Of a stretch of DNA of 64,000 bases, positions 8,434 to 16,800 are shown one piece after another; positions within the stretch are counted from its first letter, which is position 1; every line of letters begins with the position of its first letter. The notes under the pieces are model-generated. The model was given only the letters and a program-made list of their open reading frames with translations. It was not told the DNA's origin and searched no databases. This stretch comes from Cyclobacterium marinum DSM 745. GTDB lineage: Bacteria; Bacteroidota; Bacteroidia; Cytophagales; Cyclobacteriaceae. Position numbers and translations under genes: made by a program. The stretch spans positions 2,552,501-2,616,500 of the forward strand of contig NC_015914.1 of the NCBI RefSeq assembly GCF_000222485.1, in the 5' to 3' direction.

Positions 8434-8787
8434 TTATATATGGCTGAGTAGATTAAGCGTAACTCCGTTTGGGTCTGTCACAAAAAATCGCCTTACTCCC
8501 CAGTCTTCATCCCTGATTTTGTAGCTGATGTTTATTGCTAGTTCTTGGGCTTTTTTGTAGTAGTGATTAACATCTGCAACTTCTATGGATAGGAAGATAG
8601 CGGAATTGTCTAGGGGGCTTGAGTTTTTGTTTTCAAGAATGGAAATTTGTGCCGTGGGATTGTCTTTTGAGACAAAGGTTGTTACCCAGCCCAAGTCCAT
8701 GGCCAATTCCATGTCAAGAAATTCCCCGTAAAAGTGTTTGCTTTCTGCCATGTTGTTGGAATAAATATTGGGTACGATTCTTCGCAT
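8434..8787 (-). CDS. VOC-family (glyoxalase/bleomycin resistance-like) protein
   Basis: A 117-residue single vicinal-oxygen-chelate domain. It begins VPNIYSNNMAESKHFYGEFLDME, has the strand FLSIEVADVNHYYKKA in the middle, and ends in FFVTDPNGVTLNLLSHI, the usual VOC C-terminal strand. Members are metal-dependent lyases, dioxygenases or antibiotic-binding proteins; the usual C-terminal metal Glu appears replaced (TLNLLSH), so a catalytic role is uncertain. It is a single-gene unit. Confidence 0.8.
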   Translation of the reverse strand: MRRIVPNIYSNNMAESKHFYGEFLDMELAMDLGWVTTFVSKDNPTAQISILENKNSSPLDNSAIFLSIEVADVNHYYKKAQELAINISYKIRDEDWGVRRFFVTDPNGVTLNLLSHI

Positions 8788-8840
8788 GGTATTTTCGTTT
8801 TTAAAGGTTTGTGTTCAAAGGTAAAAAAACTTGCCCAAGT

Positions 8841-8960
8841 GATTTTGTCAGCATTGTTGCAAAAAAAAAGCAACAATACCGCCAAAATCATGGCGTGCGT
8901 ATTCCTATTTTCCGAGGGTTGGCACCCTCGGCTACAAAAATGACACTCCTACGGAGTTTG
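8841..8960. repeat. REP-like hairpin element, copy 1
   Basis: First of five related elements between 8841 and 10767. The first hairpin has outer arms GATTTTG/CAAAATC and inner arms TTGTTGC/GCAACAA around an A run. A second hairpin follows (CCGAGGG/CCCTCGG), then a small one (ACTCC/GGAGT). Non-coding in all frames by composition. Confidence 0.8.
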
Positions 8961-9299
8961 GGAGGCTTGAAGTTCGGTGTTTTTTGTATTGGTTTTTTGA
9001 TGTTTTAATTTAAAGATGTTTCCGGAATTTACGCTTTAATTTCGGAGGGGTTTTGCTGCGTTCTATAGTGTTAACTGCTTTCTTTATAGATCTTTGCAAA
9101 TATTTCAATCCAAGGGTTTGTAGAGGTGGCTGTAAAATGAAATAGTTAATTTAAATGCCATTAAGTTAAAAATAATATAAATAAATATAATTTTTGTTGC
9201 CATAAATTTAATTTAATAATCTTTTTATTACCTTTGACATATCAAACAAAGACAAAAGGTCTTTGGGTAATGAGCGGAAGTTTAATTACTGATATATAC

Positions 9300-9423
9300 T
9301 GTAGGATGATGAAACTGGCAGACATGCCCTCCTGTCTCGGGGGTGGGGATCACAGGATAAAGAAAATAGCGAGCTCGTATTTTTCCTAACTGCTCCGTGG
9401 AGGTTCGACTCCTTCTCCTACAG
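9300..9423 (+). tRNA. Unusual class-II-shaped tRNA gene, anticodon GTC, 55-nt variable region
   Basis: Cloverleaf read by eye. Acceptor TGTAGGA (9300-9306) pairs perfectly with TCCTACA (9416-9422), discriminator G at 9423. The D arm is ATG (9309-9311)/CAT (9323-9325), with a loop containing GG. The anticodon stem is CCCTC (9327-9331)/GGGGG (9339-9343) with loop CTGTCTC, giving anticodon GTC. The T arm is GGAGG-TTCGACT-CCTTC (9399-9415). The variable region (9344-9398) is far longer than usual and can fold into a hairpin with AAAATA/TATTTT and GAGCTC. CCA is not encoded. GTC, C38, G73 and G2-C71 match aspartate identity elements, while the D arm resembles Leu/Ser tRNAs. It could be a functional odd tRNA, a serylated isoacceptor or a tRNA-like regulatory RNA. 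A terminator follows directly. Confidence 0.75.
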
Positions 9424-9454
9424 CAGGTTATTTTGGGTTTATTGTTAATTGACT

Positions 9455-9488
9455 AAAGCTATGGGATTTTATTTCATAGCTTTTTTTG
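9455..9488 (+). terminator. Terminator of the tRNA-like gene
   Basis: Nine-bp stem AAAGCTATG/CATAGCTTT with an 11-nt loop and seven following Ts, 32 nt past the tRNA 3' end. It shows that the RNA is its own transcription unit. Confidence 0.85.
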
Positions 9489-9506
9489 TTTGTCGGTTCT
9501 CAAGGT

Positions 9507-10043
9507 GATTTTGTCAGAATTGTTGCCAAAAAAAAAGCAACAATACCGCCAAAATCGTATCGTGCAGATCGTTTTGACCAAGGCTTTGCAGCCTTGGCTA
9601 CAAAAATGCCACACCTACGGTGTTTTTGGGTTGGTTAAGACTTGCCGTTTGTATTACCATAGGGAGTAATGTCAGGCGAAAATGAGTCTATGCTAGGTTA
9701 AATAGTTAGCCTATATGGCTTTGGCTGCGTAACCTTATTCAATTTCATTTACTTTTTTCGGCCTTATGGAAATTAGTAAAATGGATTGCTCAATGGCGTT
9801 AAAAACAAAAAACTGTTTGAGGCCTTTTCGGCCGAGTTTTTTTTGTTTAGCCAGGGAGTGATTCATTTTGCGTTAAGATTTACATACAGCCTTGATTTTT
9901 TTGGTTCGTTTTTGAATTAAGCCTGCCCTGATTTCTGCTCAGGGCCTGCCCTGATTTATAACTCGCTCAGGGCCTGCCCTGATTTGTCTTTTCTCAGGGG
10001 CAAAAATGAACAGGTAGAAATTAGGATAACTACGGGCGAAAGT
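9507..10043. repeat. Tandem duplication unit A (537 bp) starting with REP-like copy 2
   Basis: Begins with the GATTTTG...CAAAATC hairpin (9507-9556), then CCAAGGC/GCCTTGG hairpin and about 450 nt of unique non-coding sequence. It carries three short direct repeats of GCCTGCCCTGATTT near its end. It is nearly identical to unit B that follows at 10044. No coding potential seen. Confidence 0.85.
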
Positions 10044-10556
10044 GATTTTGTCAGCATTGTTGCCAAAAAAAGCAACAATACCGCCAAAATCGTAACGTGT
10101 AGATCGTTTTGACCAAGGCTTTGCAGCCTTGGCTACAAAAATGCCACACCTACGGTGTTTTTGGGTTGGTTAAGACTTGCCGTTTGTATTACCATAGGGA
10201 GTAATGTCAGGCGAAAATGAGTCTATGCTAGGTTAAATAGTTAGCCTATATGGCTTTAGCTGCGTAACCTTATTCAATTCCATTTACTTTATTTCGGCCT
10301 TATGGAAATTAGTAAAATGGATTGCTCAATGGCGTTAAAAACAAAAAACTGTTTGAGGCCTTTTCGGCCGAGTTTTTTTTGTTTAGCCAGGGAGTGATTC
10401 ATTTTGCGTTAAGATTTACATACAGCCTTGATTTTTTTGGTTCGTTTTTGAATTAAGCCTGCCCTGATTTATAACTCGCTCAGGGCCTGCCCTGATTTGT
10501 CTTTTCTCAGGGGCAAAAATGAACAGGTAGAAATTAGGATAACTATAGGCGAAAGC
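10044..10556. repeat. Tandem duplication unit B (513 bp) starting with REP-like copy 3
   Basis: Near-identical repeat of unit A. The main difference is the loss of one GCCTGCCCTGATTT unit (about 24 nt), with scattered substitutions. Both boundaries fall at a REP-like hairpin, suggesting recombination or slippage between hairpins. Confidence 0.85.
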
Positions 10557-10767
10557 GATTCTGTCAACATTGTTGCCAAAAAAAAGCAACAATACCGCCA
10601 AAATCAGGGCGTGCGTATTCCTATTTTCCGAGGGTTGGCACCCTCGGCTGTTATAGTGTCACCCTTTCAGGGTTAGGGGTTTCGGTAGGGATATGACTTT
10701 TTCAATTTTGTTTTCGGTAAGATTTTGTCAGCAGTGTTGTGGAAAAAGGCAACAAACTGCCAAAATC
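10557..10767. repeat. REP-like hairpin copies 4 and 5
   Basis: Copy 4 (10557-10605) is followed by the same CCGAGGG/CCCTCGG hairpin as copy 1. Copy 5 (10721-10767) is more diverged, with arms GATTTTG and CAAAATC but a changed core. Confidence 0.75.
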
Positions 10768-11297
10768 AAGACGCAGTTTCGGGAACGGAAAATTTGATGT
10801 GGAACGTATTTAAATAACTGAACCTAGCATGATCCATCCGGTATTTTCTCGGTAGTAGTTTCTTTGGTATTGAGTGAAAAATGGCCTCAATAAGATTTTT
10901 TGTGAACGCTATTTGTTAAAGAGATCCCCAAGTTTATATAGGCTTTGATTCCACTTGATCAATCTTCTCTCCATTTTATTGAATATTTAACCCGGTACTA
11001 GTTTGGTGGGTAGTCACCATTAATATTTTAATTGAAAATAGTGGAAAATAATTGAATAAGGCTGAAAATCAATAAAAAATAATCTTTTTCCATTGAACGC
11101 CTTTTCGACGGATAACATGTGACTTTTAAACATCCTCGTAGAGATTTTAGTTAGTGTGGAATGAAAAATTAATGGGAAAGTCAGGTTTTCTGGAATGGTA
11201 AGACGAATGCCTACAGATAAACTGGCATAAAATTTATGGATTAAATGAATATAAATTATTAATTAGTTTGGATTCCATCGATTAAAACAGAACGGGT
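10768..11297. other. Intergenic leader region upstream of the SbnA-like operon
   Basis: About 530 nt of AT-rich DNA with no supported gene. It should contain the promoter for the operon at 11298, but I see no clear operator or riboswitch. Confidence 0.4.
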
Positions 11298-12302
11298 ATG
11301 ATTACGACAGCAAATGCGATGAATGTTGCCAGTGATATTGTGGCAACGATAGGAGAGACTCCCCTGGTACGTTTGGACAAACTTTTTCCGAGCAGTGGGG
11401 CAACTTTCTTTGGGAAATTAGAAGCGGCCAACCCTTCAGGTAGCCTAAAGGACAGAACCTCTATCTTTATGCTTAAAAGAGCAATTGAAGAAGGAGAAAT
11501 AAAAAAAGGGGATACCATTATAGAATCCAGCTCGGGCAATATGGCCTTAGGTCTTGCCCAAGCTTGCATTCATTATGGCTTAAAATTAATTGTGGTGGTG
11601 GATCCTAACTTGAATGCACATACAGAGAAACTACTGAAGGCCTATGGGGCTCGGTTGGAATACGTAAAGGAGCCAACAAAAAAAGGAGGATTTCTTGCTG
11701 CCCGCCTGAATAGGGTTCAAGAGCTTTTGCAAAGCATACCCAATAGTTTCTGGACCAACCAATATGGGAATCCTAATAACCCGATGGCACATCATAAAAC
11801 CATTGAGGAAATTTTGAGAGACTTGGGCGGAGCCGTAGATTATCTCTTTGTCTCCACGAGTACCTGTGGGACCTTGATGGGTTATGCCAATTACATTGCG
11901 GAGAATAATCCGGCCACCAAAATTATAGCGGTGGATGCAATTGGGAGTGTCTTGTTTGGAGGGAAAGCAGCACCGAGATTGATACCGGGACATGGTGCAG
12001 GCGTGCAGTCACAGTTTATCGACAAGAAAAAATTTGAAGGTCATATAAAGGTGAGTGACCTGGATTGTGTTGAAGGCTGTTGGTCCTTGCTCAAAAAAGA
12101 AGGCATACTTTGTGGAGGGTCTACCGGTGGTGTCATATCAGCCATCAACAGGTACATCAAATACATCCCCAAGGACAGCAATTGTGTGTTTCTTTTGGCA
12201 GATAGGGGAGAGCGGTACCTCGACACCATTTATAATATGGATTGGGTAGCGACGCATTTCCCTAAAAGTAAAATGAATGTGAATTCTTCCATTGGATGGT
12301 AA
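11298..12302 (+). CDS. sbnA: SbnA-like PLP-dependent synthase (cysteine synthase fold)
   Basis: A 334-residue fold-type II PLP enzyme. Lys51 in NPSGSLKDR is the PLP lysine, ESSSGNMALGLA binds the substrate carboxylate and GGSTGGVISA is the phosphate loop. In staphyloferrin B synthesis, SbnA joins O-phosphoserine and glutamate into ACEGA, a precursor of 2,3-diaminopropionate. The overall pattern here is closer to SbnA than to CysK, but the substrate is inferred. The end overlaps the FAD-protein gene by 7 nt, showing an operon. No SbnB-type dehydrogenase follows, so the usual second step must be done by another enzyme, or the product differs. Confidence 0.8.
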   Translation: MITTANAMNVASDIVATIGETPLVRLDKLFPSSGATFFGKLEAANPSGSLKDRTSIFMLKRAIEEGEIKKGDTIIESSSGNMALGLAQACIHYGLKLIVVVDPNLNAHTEKLLKAYGARLEYVKEPTKKGGFLAARLNRVQELLQSIPNSFWTNQYGNPNNPMAHHKTIEEILRDLGGAVDYLFVSTSTCGTLMGYANYIAENNPATKIIAVDAIGSVLFGGKAAPRLIPGHGAGVQSQFIDKKKFEGHIKVSDLDCVEGCWSLLKKEGILCGGSTGGVISAINRYIKYIPKDSNCVFLLADRGERYLDTIYNMDWVATHFPKSKMNVNSSIGW

Positions 12303-14116
12303 GGACTGTGACTAAAGAGAAACAAAGAACATTTAATGTAGCTATCGTTGGCTTCGGACCTAAGGGTTTTTATGCTTTTGAACGCCTGTTGGCGCAGCTG
12401 AAAGCCCGAAAAGTCCAAGATCCGGTAGCTATACATCTTTTCAATCAAAATAAATTCTTTGCTGCAGGGAATGTTTACCGGCCGGATCAACCTTCCTATT
12501 TGTTGATGAATTATGCCAATAGCAATATCAATTGCTGGACGGACGAGGGACCACCGGCCATTCTGGAGCCTACACCGGATTTTGTAAGCTGGTTGCAAAG
12601 CAAACCTGAGTATACCCGGGAGGCAAAGGATGAAGCATTTGCTCCCAGAGCGTTGGTTGGTACTTATTTGATGGAAAGTTTTGCCCGACTTTGTAGTCGT
12701 TTGCCTACTAATATCGAGTTGGTCAAACATATTTACACGGTTACAGGTATTGAAAAAGCAGAAAATAAATACCGACTTTATACCGAGGGAAATAATTCGT
12801 GTGACTATCCGGAATTCAATAAAATTTTATTGACCACGGGACATCTTGGATGTGGGGCCGGCTTTTTGGAAGAAATTCAGAGTAACCGTTTTATTGATTT
12901 TATATACCCTACACATCTGGCTTTGGAGCATATCGAACCCGGTGCTAAGGTGGCCATGCAAGGGTTTGGACTGACATGTATTGATGCAATATTAGCACTT
13001 ACCGAAGGAAGGGCCGGGGAATTTACAGTCAATCAATCGGGTGAAATGACCTACAGGATTTCAGGAAAGGAACCAAAGAAAATTTACCCCTATTCCAGAA
13101 CTGGTATACCCATGATGCCGCGTACAGGCAGCTTGGAAGAAAAGCAACCGCTTTGTTTTTTTGCAGCAGATAGAATTAAGAGCACCGAGCCTGTGTCTTA
13201 TGATAAATCCATCCTTCCATTGATTATTAAAGAATGTACAGTAAGTTACTATAAGGTGCTTTTTAAGGATTACCGATGGCGATTGCTAATTCTTCCTGAA
13301 TATGAAAGTATTCTTGAGCAAATAAAAGTGTTTCACAATTACAATCCTGAAGCAGAAAGGTTTAATTGGGAAAAATTATTGGATCCTTTTGCCGACCAAT
13401 CACAATTGACTCATATGGAAGTTGCTGACACCATAGAAAAGCTACTTGTGGAGGCAGAAAAAGGGGTAGAGAAAAGCCCTTTAAATGCAGCCTTTGCTAC
13501 TTGGCGTAGGATAAGTTCTGTTTTCAATGAAATCTACAGCTTTGGCGGTCTAGATGCTGCTTCACACAAACTGTTTGACCGCAAATATTTTGGTATTTTT
13601 AATCGAATAGCTTATGGCCCTCCGGTAAAGAGCATGAAGAAAATGTTGGCCCTTGCCAAAGCAGGAATATTGGATTTCGATTTTGTGAAAGGAGCGACTT
13701 TCGAAGTTGAGGAATCTACTGGTACTTATGGTCTCTTGAAAGTGCGGAGCCAAAAAGAGCAAGCCATCGACTACCTGATTAATGCTCGTATTCCCAGAAA
13801 TAATGAAAACGAAACGCCAAGTCCTCTTTATCGTGCAATCTTGCAAAAAGGCATAGGAAAAAAATTTCGGAATACTAGAGGGGGCACTTATACACCCGGT
13901 TGCCTGGATATGGATAGTCGGGGGAGGCTGGTTGCAGCTGATGGAATAGCGGATGAAGCCATTTCCCTATATGGAACGCCTACAGAAGGGTTAACGCTAG
14001 ATAATGATACCTTGTCGCGGAAACGGAATAATTTGGCTTCTCAGTGGGCAATAGATGTTGCCCAATCCATTGTGCTTATAGAAAAAGATAAAAACTGTAT
14101 TGAAAATGACTCCTAA
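12296..14116 (+). CDS. FAD/NAD(P)-binding protein, probable amine/amino-acid oxidoreductase
   Basis: A 606-residue protein with an N-terminal Rossmann fold (AIVGFGPKGFYAFERL, residues about 15-30) of the FAD-NAD(P)-binding family related to N-hydroxylases. Conserved family segments include FFAAGNVY, YLLMNYANSNINCW and MQGFGLTCIDAIL. The C-terminal third has a TPGCLDMDSRGRL block where the flavin site is completed. It sits between the SbnA-like and decarboxylase genes, overlapping both (7 and 11 nt). Inference: it could oxidise the SbnA product in place of SbnB, or hydroxylate an amine. Family recognition is good; reaction is unknown. Confidence 0.7.
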   Translation: MVRTVTKEKQRTFNVAIVGFGPKGFYAFERLLAQLKARKVQDPVAIHLFNQNKFFAAGNVYRPDQPSYLLMNYANSNINCWTDEGPPAILEPTPDFVSWLQSKPEYTREAKDEAFAPRALVGTYLMESFARLCSRLPTNIELVKHIYTVTGIEKAENKYRLYTEGNNSCDYPEFNKILLTTGHLGCGAGFLEEIQSNRFIDFIYPTHLALEHIEPGAKVAMQGFGLTCIDAILALTEGRAGEFTVNQSGEMTYRISGKEPKKIYPYSRTGIPMMPRTGSLEEKQPLCFFAADRIKSTEPVSYDKSILPLIIKECTVSYYKVLFKDYRWRLLILPEYESILEQIKVFHNYNPEAERFNWEKLLDPFADQSQLTHMEVADTIEKLLVEAEKGVEKSPLNAAFATWRRISSVFNEIYSFGGLDAASHKLFDRKYFGIFNRIAYGPPVKSMKKMLALAKAGILDFDFVKGATFEVEESTGTYGLLKVRSQKEQAIDYLINARIPRNNENETPSPLYRAILQKGIGKKFRNTRGGTYTPGCLDMDSRGRLVAADGIADEAISLYGTPTEGLTLDNDTLSRKRNNLASQWAIDVAQSIVLIEKDKNCIENDS

Positions 14117-15557
14117 TTATACCAAAGGCAATCCGAACGCAGGTTTGACACCCATTACTTCTCCATGGATGCATCAAATTTTTAAAGACCAACAAATCAT
14201 TAAGGAGCTGATTGAAAAACATGGTTCACCGATCAACCTGCATCACCTGCCCTCCTTTTCGGCAAATATTACTTCTTTTAAAAAGCTTTTTGAAAGCCAT
14301 GGTTTAAAGCATCAAATCTACTATGCCCGGAAGGCCAATAAATCCAAAGCTTTGGTGAAAAAAGCTTTGGATGTCGGCATTGGTGTGGATACAGCCAGTC
14401 AAAAGGAACTGGAACAATCCCTAGCTTTGGGTGGAACCGGGAAAAATCTGGTGCTTACTTCTGCCATCAAAACAAAGGCGCAATATGCATTGGCCATCAA
14501 TGCACAGGTGCCCATTGTCTTGGACAATGAGGACGAGTGTAAGCAAGCCCAAAGCATAGCAGAGGAACTGAATAAAAAGGCCATTGTGGGTATTCGCATA
14601 AGCGGTTTTACAGTAGAAGGAAGCAAGCTTTACAGTCGTTTCGGTTTTGATATCAGTACAGTGGAGGCCTTTATTCTGCAGAATTTTGGAGATAAAGGCC
14701 CATTCAATAAGCTTTCCTTAAATGGTTTCCACTTCCACCTGGATGGCTATTCCACGCTTCAGCGAGGCCAAGCCTTGTCCGATTGCTTAGCCTTGGCCAA
14801 GCGACTCAAACCGGCAGGCTTCTCCATCGCCTTTATAGATATGGGCGGAGGGATATTGATGAACTACCTGGAAAGCGAGGAGCAATGGAAGGCCTTTGAT
14901 CAGGCCTTGCAGGAAGGAGTGAAAAACAATAATAATCCGTTAACTTTCAATGGTCATGGTCTGGGCTATGAAATGATCAATGGGGAATTGACCGGAAAAC
15001 TCAAAACCTATCCCTATTTTAACAAGGTCAACGGTACTGCCTTTCTAAAAGAGGTGCTGGACTTTAAGGATGCGGTAACCCAAGAAAGCAATGCCCAAAG
15101 ACTAAAGGCCATGCAGGTGGAAATCCGTATAGAACCGGGCCGTTCTCTGCTTAACCAAACGGGAATGACCATAGCCAGGGTGGCCCACAGAAAACAGGAT
15201 GCCAGAGGACAATGGTTGGTAGGATTGGAGATGAATATGAGTCAGATGATGAGTTCCAGTGAGGATTTTCTTTTGGATCCCTATGTGATGTATGCCGATA
15301 AGGAAGAGTCAAATGCGCCTGTAGAGGTGTTTTTCACAGGTGCCTACTGTTTGGAGAGAGATGTATTGCTCAAACGCAAAATCTCCCTACCCCAATTACC
15401 TGCCATAGGTGATTTTGTGGCTTTTGTCAATACCGCCGGTTATATGATGCACTTTTTCGAAACCGAAGCCCATCTTTTCGAACTGTCCCAAAACCTAAGT
15501 TTTAGCACTAAAGATAAGTTGGCAGTGGCTGATTTTAGTGAGGATGATATGATTTAA
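14106..15557 (+). CDS. PLP-dependent decarboxylase, alanine-racemase fold (LysA/SbnH-like)
   Basis: A 483-residue fold-type III decarboxylase. Lys76 in YYARKANK is the PLP lysine, EPGRSL binds the PLP phosphate, and GAYCLERDVL supplies the active-site Cys and acidic residue from the partner subunit. Relatives decarboxylate diaminopimelate, ornithine or, in SbnH, a citryl-diaminopropionate intermediate. I chose ATG 14106, which gives an 11-nt overlap with the upstream stop; a TTG two codons before is weaker. With the SbnA-like gene it suggests a diamine-type product. The last about 50 codons are duplicated at 16331-16486. Confidence 0.8.
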   Translation: MTPNYTKGNPNAGLTPITSPWMHQIFKDQQIIKELIEKHGSPINLHHLPSFSANITSFKKLFESHGLKHQIYYARKANKSKALVKKALDVGIGVDTASQKELEQSLALGGTGKNLVLTSAIKTKAQYALAINAQVPIVLDNEDECKQAQSIAEELNKKAIVGIRISGFTVEGSKLYSRFGFDISTVEAFILQNFGDKGPFNKLSLNGFHFHLDGYSTLQRGQALSDCLALAKRLKPAGFSIAFIDMGGGILMNYLESEEQWKAFDQALQEGVKNNNNPLTFNGHGLGYEMINGELTGKLKTYPYFNKVNGTAFLKEVLDFKDAVTQESNAQRLKAMQVEIRIEPGRSLLNQTGMTIARVAHRKQDARGQWLVGLEMNMSQMMSSSEDFLLDPYVMYADKEESNAPVEVFFTGAYCLERDVLLKRKISLPQLPAIGDFVAFVNTAGYMMHFFETEAHLFELSQNLSFSTKDKLAVADFSEDDMI

Positions 15558-16149
15558 GTTTTTTTATAGAAATTTTTAATGTAATCGCAATTCGAGGGGT
15601 GTGGTAGGAATGCTAAAACTACGAGACAGCGTTGGGCATTGTTTTAGAAGTTTTCTTTTGGCTAGATTTTTCTTTGGTTCGTTTTTTTTATTAATGTTTA
15701 CCCTGCTTTATTCAGGGGCTGGCCTGAAGCGCAGCAACTCAGGAGAAAAGAAATGAACGTTTAAAAGCCAGTTAATTATATAAATAAAAAGCAGTTCTAG
15801 AATAATAAAGTATTTCTGTTTCTACTATACCAACTCATTGATTATGACCGTTGTCACTTTTTTGCTGTAGTGCATGTCCCGAGCAGTGAAACGAATCGGG
15901 ATCAAAAAAGTAACGAAAAAACCCCACCGCTGAGTATCTTTTCGTCTAAAATTTAAGGCCACCCGCACACAGGCAAACTCCTCAGTTTTTGGTTTACCCA
16001 TATATGTTGATAATTGGAAGTTACCTCAACCAAAAACTTCGTCAGACAGTGCCTGTGCCCTTGCCACCCCAGCTTAAATTTCTTTACGCCGAAAATCTAC
16101 AAGGCGGAAAATTATTAATAAACTATTCCAATAATGTCAATTTGTATTA
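15558..16149. other. Intergenic region with a TCCCGA/TCGGGA palindrome
   Basis: About 590 nt without a supported gene. At 15877-15902 it carries a TCCCGA...TCGGGAT inverted repeat related to the micro-elements found at 20184, 20636 and 21166. GGGGCTGGCCTGAAGC at about 15715 resembles the GCCTGCCCTGA units near 9930. Confidence 0.5.
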
Positions 16150-16330
16150 AAAAAGTGGTGACTTTTGTTTTAGTTGGTGAAAATTGGCTTTTTTAGGACT
16201 GTTGGCTGAGCTTTTCGAAGTCATCGAGGTGCCGAATATAACTGAGGAGCTCTACTATAATATAAAGTTGAAAACTTTCATCATGATGGGTCTTAGTTAC
16301 GCTCTGTTAAACTTAGACCAGATAGGGGCC
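16150..16330. repeat. Intergenic repeat family 2, copy 1
   Basis: Contains the three landmarks shared by four loci: TGGCTGAGC...TCGAAGTCA, the small hairpin AAAGTTGAAAACTTT, and an inverted repeat ending TTAAACTTAGACCAG. It abuts the duplicated decarboxylase tail. Confidence 0.6.
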
Positions 16331-16486
16331 ATAGATGATTTTGTGGCTTTTGTCAATACAGCTGGCTATATGATGCATTTTTTCGAAACCGAAGCCCATC
16401 TTTTTGAACTGTCCCAAAACCTGAGTTTTAGCAATAAAGATAAGTTGGCAGTGGATGATTTTATTGCAGATGATTTTATAAAGTAA
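16331..16486 (+). pseudogene. Duplicated C-terminal fragment of the PLP decarboxylase
   Basis: The 51 codons from DDFVAFVNTAGYMMHFF to the stop match the end of the decarboxylase at 14106-15557 with a few substitutions (DDFIADDFIK instead of ADFSEDDMI at the end). A reading frame can be extended upstream to 16184, but that part is repeat DNA and no start or protein similarity supports it. It is a remnant of a second decarboxylase gene or a local duplication. Confidence 0.8.
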
Positions 16487-16743
16487 GTTTTTTTAGAGCG
16501 TTTAATTTTTCACCTGCATTACGATATTATTTTTTGATTTTACTGCAATAAGCTTAGGTATAGCCTTTTAAAATCTCAATACCTTAGGTGTATTGAGCTG
16601 TGTATCCCTGCAATTCAAAATATTTTTCTGCCATTTAAGTAAAAGTGTAAATGATACACTTGAGTTTTAGTTCTAAATAATTAATTTGATGTTTTATTTG
16701 CTAAAGAGGGTTGGGTGTATAGTTGATATATACGTAACTCCTC

Positions 16744-16761
16744 ATATAAACTTGTTTATAT
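16744..16761. promoter_or_regulatory. Perfect palindrome upstream of the SPARTA operon
   Basis: Arms ATATAAAC/GTTTATAT with a 2-bp centre, 40 bp before the TTG start of the TIR gene. It may be an operator or promoter element for the defence operon. Confidence 0.45.
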
Positions 16762-16800
16762 ACAATTGTTGGGGCACATGAAAAAAAACAGAACTAAGAA

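Noticed and set aside
9507..10556. CRISPR array in the repeat region
   Set aside because: Repeats are two long units and scattered hairpins, not short regular repeats with unique spacers; no cas genes.
10416..10601. Small minus-strand protein in the tandem repeat
   Set aside because: It lies within non-coding duplicated hairpin DNA and lacks family or start support.
16184..16486. A 100-residue intact gene containing the decarboxylase tail
   Set aside because: The upstream half is repeat family 2 DNA; only the last 51 codons are homologous, so it is a fragment.
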